Source: Planctomycetota bacterium (GTDB lineage: Bacteria; Planctomycetota; Phycisphaerae; UBA1845; UTPLA1). Taken from it: a stretch of 64,000 nucleotides of DNA. Where the stretch lies: the NCBI GenBank assembly GCA_015654675.1, contig JAATGM010000032.1, positions 1-64,000 of the forward strand, read 5' to 3'. How positions within the stretch are numbered: the first letter of the stretch is position 1; each line of letters begins with the position of its first letter. Positions 53,346 through 61,570 of this stretch are shown here, piece after piece. Position numbers and translations under genes: made by a program. A model generated the notes under the pieces. It was not told the DNA's origin. It saw only the letters and a program-made list of their open reading frames with translations, and ran no database searches.

Positions 53346-53990
53346 ATGAACCAGTCCAATGAGACCGGTGATGGACGGCTGGACTTCACGGAGGAACGCC
53401 GGCTGATCAAGGCCGCTCAAGGCGGTTGCGCTGTAAGTGCGCACCGACTGATTTCGGCCCATCAGGATCGGCTGCACGCATTCGTTTGGCGAATGCTGCG
53501 AAACGAACATGATACCGACGAGGTCTGTCAGGAAGCGTTTTTGCGGGCCTTTGGGGCGCTGGCGGGTTTTGATTTCAATTACCGATTCAGTACCTGGTTG
53601 TTCACGATCGGCTATCGCCTGTGCCTCAACCAGATGCGCCGGCGAAGCGATCACGGCGGCTCAATCGACTTTGCGGCGATCAGCGCCACGCGGCGCGAGA
53701 CCGACGCTCCAACCGATGCGTCAGAAGCGGTAGCGAACTCTGACCAGGCCCGGCAGCTCAAGGACGCCATTTGGGGCGCCGTGGACGACCTGGCGCCGCC
53801 GCAACGGGCAACCGTGCTGTTGTTTTACCGCGAGCAGATGAGTTGCCAGGAAATTGGCGAAGTCCTGAAAATGCCGGCGGCGACCGTTAAGAGCCATCTG
53901 CATCGGGCAAGGGCAAAATTACGTGAGAATCTTTCCGGATCCGTCGCCGAACAGTGGGCAGACGTCCGATTTAATACGGAGGCCGGATAA
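53346..53990 (+). CDS. ECF-family RNA polymerase sigma factor
   Basis: A 214-residue sigma factor unlike the one at 2745. Region 2 (about 35-105) contains LHAFVWRMLRNEHDTDEVCQEAFLRAFGAL and YRFSTWLFTIGYRLCLNQMRR. Region 4 (about 145-195) has DLAPPQRATVLLFYREQMSCQEIGEVLKMPAATVKSHLHRARAKLRE. The form resembles RpoE-like sigmas. A zinc-finger anti-sigma gene follows 49 bases on, then a secreted PDZ protein whose start overlaps it, so a three-gene signalling unit is likely. Confidence 0.92.
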   Translation: MNQSNETGDGRLDFTEERRLIKAAQGGCAVSAHRLISAHQDRLHAFVWRMLRNEHDTDEVCQEAFLRAFGALAGFDFNYRFSTWLFTIGYRLCLNQMRRRSDHGGSIDFAAISATRRETDAPTDASEAVANSDQARQLKDAIWGAVDDLAPPQRATVLLFYREQMSCQEIGEVLKMPAATVKSHLHRARAKLRENLSGSVAEQWADVRFNTEAG

Positions 53991-54039
53991 TCGGCGCACG
54001 CTGCGACCCCGTACGGGGATCGCGGATTGGAGCAAGATC

Positions 54040-54759
54040 GTGGCCCTCACCTGTCGAAACGTTCAGCACTTGCACGATGCATATCTCGATTCCGATCTGT
54101 CGGCGTCGATGATCGCCGAGGTTGACGCCCATCTGCTGCAATGCCCTGAGTGCCAGCGGCAGATCGACATGGTTCGCGTGTGCGGCAATGTAATTTCACG
54201 CGACCAGAGCGAGCCGCGCGCTGCGGACGATTTTGCGGCACGTGTCTTGTCCGCTCTGCCGCGGCAGCGGGCCGCTGCGCCGGCTCCGGTGGTTCTGCTG
54301 ACACGGCGCCAGAGCCGCCGTGTCGTGCTCGAGCGCGTGGCGGCGGGTTTCATTCCCGCGATGGCCGCGATGATCGGGCTTTCCCTGCTCGTATTTCCTG
54401 CGGCCACCGACCACTCGACTTCCCCTGATCGTCAAGTCGGACGCGTTCTCGGCGAATCCGCGACCCGCACGGCCGTCTCACCGACTCTCGCGCTCGGCGT
54501 TCAGGATATCGTTAGCCCGACTCTCAGTTCGATTGACAACGCCAGTCGGGCCGTCGGCGATCTTCAAGACTTCGCGGGCCTGACATTGCGTGACGCGCGC
54601 GAGCAGCTTGCCGCGTCCGCCAATCCGCCTGCGGCGCCTGCGGAGGACGCCTTCAGTGGCGCGTTCCTGATGCAGATGCTTCATCCCCTGCTTGGCGTCG
54701 TTTCACCCGTGCCGACCGAACCGGCGCCGGCACAAACTGACGATGTCGTCCGCTTCTAG
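54040..54759 (+). CDS. Zinc-finger anti-sigma factor with one membrane helix
   Basis: About 239 residues. The N-terminal cytoplasmic part has LTCRNVQHLHDAYLDSDLSA and HLLQCPECQRQID, the HxxxCxxC zinc-finger anti-sigma (ZAS) signature that binds ECF sigmas. A membrane helix (about 105-125, GFIPAMAAMIGLSLLVFPA) and an outer domain of about 110 residues follow. The GTG at 54040 is chosen because GGAG lies seven bases before it; a start at 53923 would overlap the sigma gene by 68 bases. Release of the sigma would follow an envelope signal, perhaps via the coupled PDZ protein. Confidence 0.85.
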   Translation: MALTCRNVQHLHDAYLDSDLSASMIAEVDAHLLQCPECQRQIDMVRVCGNVISRDQSEPRAADDFAARVLSALPRQRAAAPAPVVLLTRRQSRRVVLERVAAGFIPAMAAMIGLSLLVFPAATDHSTSPDRQVGRVLGESATRTAVSPTLALGVQDIVSPTLSSIDNASRAVGDLQDFAGLTLRDAREQLAASANPPAAPAEDAFSGAFLMQMLHPLLGVVSPVPTEPAPAQTDDVVRF

Positions 54760-56761
54760 TCGCCGCCTACTCGTCGCAATCTTCTCTATCTCGAGCACCT
54801 TCGCGCCCGGCTGGGGGATATCACGCGCCGATTCTTCGAGTCAGATCGGCGAGTGGACTCCATTTGTTCCGGCCGACGCACGCATGTACGTCGAGTTTCG
54901 GGATCTGGCCAAATCTCGTCAGTACCTGCAGCGGGCCGGCATCTGGCCGGCGATTCGCAAATTGGGGGGCGATTCGAATGACCATCAAAAGATGCAGGCC
55001 TGGCAACAGCGAACCGAGGAACTTCTTTCGCTGACGATTGAGCAGACGATCACGGTTTTGATCGGCACGCGCACAGCCCTCATAGCCACCGACCCGATGC
55101 GTTGGGACCGGGGAGTCGTGCTGGCTGAAGTCGGAAACGTTGCGATTGTGCCACAACTCCTAAAGCGGTGGCGGGCCGTTGCACGTGAGCCGGTCGGCGC
55201 CGTTTCGCGTTATGAGCTGCCAACGGGGCTGTTGGTCGCGCATCGAGATCGCTTGTTGCTGTTCGGGCCCGCATCGGATGACGACGGACTTTGGAGCCGA
55301 ACGGTCTTGCTGCTCGCGGGACGAGGCGGGCCGACGCTGGCCTCTGCGCCTGAATTCGTCCAAATGAGCGGCGACCTGCCTGCCGATTTCGATGGTCTGG
55401 TCTACGTGAAAGGCAAGCCGTTGGATCGCTACCTGAGCGCGCCGAGCGCCGCGGCGAACGCCGACGCCGTCCTGTTGGCGACGGTGAAGGTGAAGTCGGA
55501 AGATCTTTCCGTCGAACTCCGCACTCGACCAGCCCTCACTGCAGTTCCAATTCGCGCGACATCGCAGCCGGTTGCGCCGCTCATGCCCGACGATTCGCTG
55601 TTGGTGTGGAGTGGACGAATCGACGTGGCGGACCTGTTGCGGCCTTCGGCCACAACGCAAGCGGCGGATCGATTCGGACTGTCGGACATATTGCCGCGAG
55701 CGATCGGGTTGCTGGCTGACTTTGGCAAGGCGACGATCGATGCGCTTGCCGATCGCGCGGTCATCGCCGTTGGTCGAACTCCAACGGTCGGAAGCGCAGA
55801 CTTCGAGCAACCTGCCATTGCGCTGGTGCTCGAGACGCGGCTTCCGTTCGAGGCGGGCTCGGCCATGGATGGGATTGTGATGCTTGCGTGGCAGTGGGCC
55901 GTTTCGAATTCGCCCGGGCTTGAGCAGGAGATTAAGCCGAGCTTCGATCGAAAGCGCGTCGGGGACGTGGAGATACATACGTTTCCGCTTGGCGCCATGC
56001 TGGCGCGGCGGACGAAATGTCCATTCTTTATTCGGCTGGACCTTAGCTGGTGCGCGGTTGGCCATTGGCTTGTCGTTTCGACATCCAAAGACCACGCGGA
56101 GCGAATCGTTAATTCCATTCAGGGCCGCGCGCTTCGGCTTCGAGACGATCGCTCGCTTCGGCAGTCGGCGGCCACGATCGTGGACGACACCGATTGGATG
56201 TTCGTGCGCGGGACAGCCGTGGCGTCCATGCTGAGATCATGGCTCGACTATTTGCGTCTGCACCAACCCGCGGCCTTGGAGCCGAAATTCTGGGCGGACT
56301 GGGCCGCGCGTCGCATCGAAAAGGAACGCCGCTTTGGCGCTGGCGTGCGTGCCATCCCGAATCGACCGGGAGAGGCGGAAGTCGTCGAAATTGTCCCGCA
56401 TTCCTTCGCCGATGGTTGGCTCAAGCTTGGCGATGTGATCGTCAGTGTGGAGGGGAAGTCACTAGCGACCTCTCGGCCGGCACAGGAGATCGCGGACGCA
56501 TTTCATGGTGCTCCCGGACGCCCGACCTTGTCGCTCGGAATACGCCGCAGCGGCCGATCCATGACGATTGGGATTCCGGTCGATCCATCGCCTCTGACCA
56601 ATCCCGAGCGATTTGACCCAATTTCAGCGATTCGGCTTGCGATCGAGCTCGCCGAGCATGTCGATACGCTGACGGTGCAACGACGTGGTACACCGGGCGA
56701 TCGATTCAGTGCCCGTATCCTGATTTGCTGGTCTGAGAAGAATTCGCCCGAGTCGAACTAG
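54743..56761 (+). CDS. Secreted PDZ-domain protein coupled to the anti-sigma gene
   Basis: A 672-residue protein. A signal peptide ends near SRADS; the first 400 residues start with EWTPFVPADARMYVEFRDLAKS, a pattern I associate with DUF3352-like planctomycete proteins but cannot confirm. The C-terminal 115 residues form a PDZ domain with a LGDVIVSVEGKSLATSR core. There is no protease triad in front of it, so the PDZ is likely a binding module. The ATG at 54743 overlaps the anti-sigma stop by 17 bases. Its position suggests it senses envelope ligands for the sigma/anti-sigma pair (inference). Confidence 0.75.
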   Translation: MSSASSRRLLVAIFSISSTFAPGWGISRADSSSQIGEWTPFVPADARMYVEFRDLAKSRQYLQRAGIWPAIRKLGGDSNDHQKMQAWQQRTEELLSLTIEQTITVLIGTRTALIATDPMRWDRGVVLAEVGNVAIVPQLLKRWRAVAREPVGAVSRYELPTGLLVAHRDRLLLFGPASDDDGLWSRTVLLLAGRGGPTLASAPEFVQMSGDLPADFDGLVYVKGKPLDRYLSAPSAAANADAVLLATVKVKSEDLSVELRTRPALTAVPIRATSQPVAPLMPDDSLLVWSGRIDVADLLRPSATTQAADRFGLSDILPRAIGLLADFGKATIDALADRAVIAVGRTPTVGSADFEQPAIALVLETRLPFEAGSAMDGIVMLAWQWAVSNSPGLEQEIKPSFDRKRVGDVEIHTFPLGAMLARRTKCPFFIRLDLSWCAVGHWLVVSTSKDHAERIVNSIQGRALRLRDDRSLRQSAATIVDDTDWMFVRGTAVASMLRSWLDYLRLHQPAALEPKFWADWAARRIEKERRFGAGVRAIPNRPGEAEVVEIVPHSFADGWLKLGDVIVSVEGKSLATSRPAQEIADAFHGAPGRPTLSLGIRRSGRSMTIGIPVDPSPLTNPERFDPISAIRLAIELAEHVDTLTVQRRGTPGDRFSARILICWSEKNSPESN

Positions 56762-56776
56762 GGTTGACGCAGGGCA

Positions 56777-56782
56777 TATAAT
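56777..56782 (+). promoter_or_regulatory. -10 box before the lipoprotein gene
   Basis: A perfect TATAAT ends ten bases before the ATG at 56793. The TTGACG at 56764 is only 7 bp away and cannot be its -35. GAAGG five bases before the start may serve as a ribosome binding site. Confidence 0.45.
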
Positions 56783-56792
56783 CGAAGGTCTT

Positions 56793-57503
56793 ATGAAAGC
56801 ATACGTTCCACTGAGTCTCGTGTTTGCGGGCGCGGTTATCGTCGTCAGCGGTTGCTTGATCATGCCGCTTCCGCCTGACGATGGGGGCTCATCCTCCGGC
56901 GGCGGAAACATACCAAATCCGAATCCGCCGAACCCAGCCGGCGAGAGCGATTTTATTTTCTCCAACCAATCGAGCCGTAATCTCGCTCTGACCTATCACA
57001 TCGACTCCGGCTCCGCGCGAACGGCGATCGTCAGTGCGGGGCAGACGCAGGACATCACGGATATTCCGCAGTGCAGTTGCTTCACTGTTGATGCCTTTAC
57101 GCCATCCGGCGGTGTTTCGACCGAAGGTTTTTCCGTCGAAACGTGTTCACAAGCGGAGGCCGACTTCACGAATGCCACAGGACCGTTTCCTGGTGTGACG
57201 ACCACGCTGTCCGGCGGCGGCCCCTCGTCGGGCTTGGTAACTTTCAATATTCAGAATACGTCGACCAAAGTGCTCAACATTTTTCCGGTAGTCAACGGCG
57301 TGACGCGTGCGTCATTTCTCTTCAACCCAGGCGCGACGCAAACCATTTCAGTTGATCGTTGCCAGCGATTGCGTGTGTTGGCTCAGTCGCCAACATTGAG
57401 TTTTGCCGACGTTGCGTGGGTCGAGTCACCTGCGACCACTGGCGCGGTTTACGTCTATTCCGATCTGAATCAAACCCAGGTTCGCGTGCTGAAGCAGCCC
57501 TGA
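56793..57503 (+). CDS. Predicted lipoprotein with beta-rich domain
   Basis: A 236-residue protein. A signal sequence ends in the lipobox VVSGC (Cys21). A Gly/Pro/Asn-rich linker follows to about residue 50, then a beta-sandwich-like domain with four cysteines (CSCF, ETCS, DRCQ) that could form disulfides. No family recognised. Because its own -10 box lies in the 31-base gap after the PDZ gene, it may be transcribed separately from the sigma operon. It is convergent with the pilus ATPase gene, ten bases apart. Confidence 0.75.
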   Translation: MKAYVPLSLVFAGAVIVVSGCLIMPLPPDDGGSSSGGGNIPNPNPPNPAGESDFIFSNQSSRNLALTYHIDSGSARTAIVSAGQTQDITDIPQCSCFTVDAFTPSGGVSTEGFSVETCSQAEADFTNATGPFPGVTTTLSGGGPSSGLVTFNIQNTSTKVLNIFPVVNGVTRASFLFNPGATQTISVDRCQRLRVLAQSPTLSFADVAWVESPATTGAVYVYSDLNQTQVRVLKQP

Positions 57504-57513
57504 CCCGGCCCCA

Positions 57514-58599
57514 TCAACTCGATTTTCCGCCGATTGTCCGAATCCCGCGCATGGCCATTCCGAGGGCCTCTGGGTTTGTCGCGGCGCGAAGCGCCTCCGT
57601 TCCCGAAATGGCTTTCTCGTCCTTGTACATCGTCAGCAAGTGCTGGTCGAAGGTTTGCATGCCGGCCTCACGAGTTTCCATGTAGGCATGCAGGTCGGAC
57701 AGCTTTTTCTGAGCGATAAATTTTTCGGTCACCGGACTGCCGCGAAGGATTTCGACGGCCGGACGCCGCTTGCCGTCTATTCCGACCACGAGCCGCTGCG
57801 AAATGATGGCCTCGATCGATCCGGCCAGCTGGTGCAGCAGCAAATCGTGCTCGGATTGCGGGAACATCGCGATGATGCGCTCCACGGTCTGCGGAGCATT
57901 TGAGCTATGCACCGTTGAGAGTACGCGATGGCCGGTGTCTGCGGCGCGCAGGGCCATGCGCAGCGTTTCGACGTCACGAAGTTCGCCTACGAGAATGACA
58001 TCCGGATCCTGCCTGAGGGCCTGCCGCAACGCCTGGTCGAAAGACGGCGTATCGCCCCCCAGTTCAAGCTGCGAAATAAGCGATTTCTTGTTGGGGTGCA
58101 GGTACTCGATCGGGTCTTCGATCGCGATGATCTTGTGGTGGTAGGAGTCGTTTACCAGATCGATCATCGTTGCGAGCGTTGTGCTCTTGCCGCTGCCGGT
58201 CGTGCCCGTCACGAGCGTCAAACCGCGGTCGACCAGGGCGATGTCTTTTACGACCTTGGGCAGGTTCAAATCGTCGACAGACGGAATCTTTGACTTTACC
58301 AGTCGCATGACCATGCCAAATCGGCCGAGCTGGCTGTAGGCGCTGCAGCGGAATCGCGCCATGGTTGCGACGTCGGCGGAAAAGTCGATGCCGCGCACAA
58401 CGTCTCGGTCGGCAGTGGCGCGAAGTCGCTCCGGCATCATGGACAGGACAAATCCGCGAATCTGCTCGTCGGTCAGCGCCGGCGAGGTCGTGGACCGCAT
58501 GCTGCCGGCGATGCGGACGACGGGCGGCGAACCGGCCTGCAGATGGATGTCGGATGCGCCGTTGTCGACGGCGAACTTAAGCAGCTGCTGAAAATCCAT
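57514..58599 (-). CDS. Type IV pilus retraction ATPase, PilT/PilU type
   Basis: A 361-residue secretion-superfamily ATPase. Walker A is GTTGSGKST, the Asp box is IIAIEDPIEYLH, Walker B is VILVGELRD, and the His box is VLSTVHSSNAPQT. The N-terminal PAS-like domain begins MDFQQLLKFAVDNGASDIHL. The C-terminal segment DLHAYMETREAGMQTFDQHLL and the lack of an AIRNLI-type motif resemble PilU. It would drive pilus retraction or twitching from the cytoplasm. No other pilus genes are near. GGAGG lies 10-15 bases before the ATG. Confidence 0.92.
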   Translation of the reverse strand: MDFQQLLKFAVDNGASDIHLQAGSPPVVRIAGSMRSTTSPALTDEQIRGFVLSMMPERLRATADRDVVRGIDFSADVATMARFRCSAYSQLGRFGMVMRLVKSKIPSVDDLNLPKVVKDIALVDRGLTLVTGTTGSGKSTTLATMIDLVNDSYHHKIIAIEDPIEYLHPNKKSLISQLELGGDTPSFDQALRQALRQDPDVILVGELRDVETLRMALRAADTGHRVLSTVHSSNAPQTVERIIAMFPQSEHDLLLHQLAGSIEAIISQRLVVGIDGKRRPAVEILRGSPVTEKFIAQKKLSDLHAYMETREAGMQTFDQHLLTMYKDEKAISGTEALRAATNPEALGMAMRGIRTIGGKSS

Positions 58600-58666
58600 G
58601 CGCGACGCCTCCGGGCCGCCGCACAGTATATCCGGCGCTGCCGTGGCCGATAGCGCACTCCACCGG

Positions 58667-60961
58667 CTAGGCCTTCGCGGTCAGCCGCTGGGGTTCGGGT
58701 GGGGCGCTGTTCGCGGGCGCGTCGATGAACTCGATCTGCCCCGTTCCAACGTCGTACATCGCGCCGACAATCTCAATTCGGCCTTCTCGCACGAGCCCAT
58801 CGAGGGCAGTGCTCTGTTCGCGAATCTGCCGAACGACGCGAGCAACGTTTCGCCGCGCCACCGAGTCGACATATGCCGACAAATCTGCGTCGGGCGGCGG
58901 CGTGTCCGCTCCGTTATTCGATGTTGCGATCGCCTCCTGGATATCGGTCACGATGAAGTCGATATGCTGGCAACCGGTGAGCTCGGCAGCGGACTTCGGT
59001 GATTTCATGAGCTTGACCGCCTCGGTCACCGCGCCGCACCGCGTATGACCCATGACCAGCACGAGTTTCGCTCCCGCGACAGCGCAGCCGTATTCGATGC
59101 TGCCGAGCACCTTCCGGCTCAGCACGTTGCCGGCGATTCGGACGCTAAAGATATCGCCCACGCCCAGATCGAGGACCAACTCGGCGGGCGTTCGCGAGTC
59201 GATACAGCTCAGGACGACGGCCAGCGGATGCTGCCCGCGCGCGGTCGCGATCATCTGTCGAGTCAGATTTCGCGTCAGTTGCCGTCCAGTGCGGAAGCGG
59301 GCGTTTCCATCCTTCAGGATTTGCAGCACCTGCTGCGGCAAAATCGCGTCCTGAAGTTCCCGCGTCGAATAGTCCACGTACTGTGTCTGGTCCCGAAGCT
59401 CATATCGATTGCGGAAACCCAGCAAGCTGACCTCGACGCCGCGCGCCGGGCCGGTCTTGTTCGTGAACTCGCGGATGAGGTCGAGAACGTCGGGGTCGAT
59501 GTAGTCCGTGCTCTGTGCATCGAGCAGGACGTGGCCGCCGCGGCGCACGGCGCCGAGGGTCTTCGACAGTGCCGCGCGATTCAGAAAGCTCACCTGATTC
59601 GCCAGCTCGATGTGCAGAACATCACCGCCCAGGTGTTTCTCAACGAATACGCGCAGCGGCCGGCGCATGTTGCTGTAGAGAATGAAGGCGACACTGATTG
59701 CCAGACCAATGAGGACTCCGACCAGGAGATCGGTCATCACGATCGCCAGCACGGTCGCGGCGAACGGTAGGAATTGGTAGCGACCCTCGGACCACATCTG
59801 CTTCACCAGCGCTGGGTTGGCCAGCTTAAAGCCGGTGACGAGAAGTATTGCCGCAAGACAGGAAAGCGGGATGAGATTTAGCCAGGTCGGCAGCAGCATC
59901 ACGCTCGACATGAGCAGGAGACCATGCACGATTGCCGACAGCTTCGTGCGGGCCCCGGCGTTGATGTTGACTGAGCTGCGAACGATAACCGAGGTGATGG
60001 GCAAGCCGCCGACCAGTCCGGCCGCGACATTTCCGATTCCCTGAGCGACCAACTCGCGGCTGGCGGGTGAGGTGCGCCGCTGGGGGTCAAGCTGGTCCAC
60101 GGCTTCAAGATTCAAGAGCGTTTCCAGGGAGGCAACGAGCGCGATAGTTACAGCGGCGGTGTAGACGGCCGGATTTGTCCACTGAGTGAAGTCGGGCCAC
60201 TGCAGGAATTTGAAAAACCCTGCCAGACTTTCAGCGACGGGGACCTGCACGAGATGGCTTGGCTCGATAACCCAGGAGCCGCCGAGCAGCTTGAAGAGAG
60301 CGCTCAATCCCACGCCGAGCAGCACCACGACCAACGGGGCTGGAACCGGCGACTGCTTGAGCGGCTTCCACCTGCTCCACGCGACCAACACCGCGAGCGA
60401 AATGAAACCGACCGCGGCCGCGCCGAGTCTGATTCCTCCGAACAGCCGAACAAGCTCTGAGAATGTGTTCTGGTGGTCGGGCTGTTGAAAGGCCATGTCC
60501 CCTTCCGGATCAGGATCATGACCGACAACATGGGGCAATTGCTTCAGGATCAGGATCACGCCAATCGCCGCCAGAAGTCCTTTGATGACGCTGGATGGGA
60601 AAAAGGCCGCGATGAATCCGGCTCGAGCGATCCCCAATCCGATTTGTATCAACCCGGCGATGACGACCGCCAGCAGAAATGCCTGAAAAGATCCGAGTGA
60701 TACGATCTGCGCTGCTACAACCGCAACCAACCCGGCGGCCGGCCCGCTCACGCTGGTGTGAGACCCGCTCACCATTCCCACCAGGATGCCGCCGATCATG
60801 CCGGCCAGAACGCCGGATAAGAGCGGAGCCCCGGAAGCAAGCGCCACGCCAAGGCATAGTGGCAGCGCCACCAGAAATACGACGAGGCCGGCGGTCAGGT
60901 CGCGCGGCAGCGCCGCGGTCAGGGAAAGCGATTCCTGGGGCGTGATTGCTGAAGATTTCAT
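58667..60961 (-). CDS. SulP-family bicarbonate transporter fused to beta-carbonic anhydrase
   Basis: A 764-residue fusion. Residues about 1-430 are a SulP (SLC26) transporter with about 12-14 helices and PRDLTAGLVVFLVALPLCLG and SGSHTSVSGPAAG motifs; a STAS-like segment (about 440-540) follows. Residues 550-764 are a beta-carbonic anhydrase with the zinc ligands Cys586, His639 and Cys642 and the Asp of SCIDSR (588). The fused enzyme would turn transported bicarbonate into CO2 or the reverse, at the inner face of the membrane. Such fusions exist (e.g. mycobacterial Rv3273). All catalytic residues are present, so both parts are probably active. The gene stands alone. Confidence 0.93.
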   Translation of the reverse strand: MKSSAITPQESLSLTAALPRDLTAGLVVFLVALPLCLGVALASGAPLLSGVLAGMIGGILVGMVSGSHTSVSGPAAGLVAVVAAQIVSLGSFQAFLLAVVIAGLIQIGLGIARAGFIAAFFPSSVIKGLLAAIGVILILKQLPHVVGHDPDPEGDMAFQQPDHQNTFSELVRLFGGIRLGAAAVGFISLAVLVAWSRWKPLKQSPVPAPLVVVLLGVGLSALFKLLGGSWVIEPSHLVQVPVAESLAGFFKFLQWPDFTQWTNPAVYTAAVTIALVASLETLLNLEAVDQLDPQRRTSPASRELVAQGIGNVAAGLVGGLPITSVIVRSSVNINAGARTKLSAIVHGLLLMSSVMLLPTWLNLIPLSCLAAILLVTGFKLANPALVKQMWSEGRYQFLPFAATVLAIVMTDLLVGVLIGLAISVAFILYSNMRRPLRVFVEKHLGGDVLHIELANQVSFLNRAALSKTLGAVRRGGHVLLDAQSTDYIDPDVLDLIREFTNKTGPARGVEVSLLGFRNRYELRDQTQYVDYSTRELQDAILPQQVLQILKDGNARFRTGRQLTRNLTRQMIATARGQHPLAVVLSCIDSRTPAELVLDLGVGDIFSVRIAGNVLSRKVLGSIEYGCAVAGAKLVLVMGHTRCGAVTEAVKLMKSPKSAAELTGCQHIDFIVTDIQEAIATSNNGADTPPPDADLSAYVDSVARRNVARVVRQIREQSTALDGLVREGRIEIVGAMYDVGTGQIEFIDAPANSAPPEPQRLTAKA

Positions 60962-61090
60962 ATGGGACTCCTCCGAGCGCGGAATAACGAACCGGCGCGC
61001 GGACGCGAACTCCTGGAATTATCAAAAATGATACCGAAATCGAAGCGATCGAAGGATCATGCGATCGCGTACGCGCGCGGAGGGGTCTGG

Positions 61091-61465
61091 TCAAATCAAC
61101 AGCGGTGCCCCAATGCCGTTACGCTGGCCGGCACCACTTTCACTCATTGGTGCAATGATGGCCTGGCGGACGCTTCGCGGACGGTGCAGCGCGGCCGAGG
61201 CCTTTTGTGCAGTGAAGCGCTCGACAAGTGCCGCCGCTCGTCGCTCGACCTGGATCGGCGAAGCATGATGCTCTTCGTTTTGAGTGGACCGCTGTGGCCG
61301 CGAATCCTCTTCTGACTCGGTCGGTCGGGCGTTCATAGCCCACTTCGGCTGGATGACGGACGGCGGAGGTGCGACGAGGCAAATCAGCGCAAGACAAAGC
61401 GCGACGCATCCGCTGGATGAGGCGCTTCGAGCGATTTTTGTGCCACTATTTGTTGCTAACTTCAT
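61091..61465 (-). CDS. Hypothetical secreted small protein
   Basis: A 124-residue frame with a start at 61465 and a hydrophobic stretch (CVALCLALICLVAPPPSV, about 20-38) that would serve as an export signal or membrane anchor; the rest is hydrophilic. No ribosome binding site precedes it, but a near-consensus promoter lies about 50 bases upstream. The overlapping forward frames look like antisense of a GC-rich sequence. No family recognised; the promoter raises confidence from low to moderate. Confidence 0.45.
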   Translation of the reverse strand: MKLATNSGTKIARSASSSGCVALCLALICLVAPPPSVIQPKWAMNARPTESEEDSRPQRSTQNEEHHASPIQVERRAAALVERFTAQKASAALHRPRSVRQAIIAPMSESGAGQRNGIGAPLLI

Positions 61466-61515
61466 AGGTTGCTTGGTGTTAATTCACGATCCCGCCGTGT
61501 GGAATTCAGACCTAG

Positions 61516-61544
61516 ACTATATGGCTCGTGGGCGTTGATTTCAA
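61516..61544 (-). promoter_or_regulatory. Near-consensus promoter upstream of the 61091 gene
   Basis: On the reverse strand TTGAAA (61539-61544) and TATAGT (61516-61521) are 17 bp apart. Transcription would start near 61509, about 44 bases before the ATG at 61465. It begins only 27 bases beyond the stop of the phosphodiesterase gene. Confidence 0.65.
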
Positions 61545-61570
61545 CGACATCGTCGTCTTCGGCTTGGCAA

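Noticed and set aside
56764-56782. TTGACG plus TATAAT as a full promoter
   Set aside because: Only 7 bp separate the two elements; sigma-70 needs about 16-18.
60962-61315. 117-residue forward frame antisense to the 61091 gene
   Set aside because: No start signal and atypical composition; the reverse frame has a promoter and an export signal.
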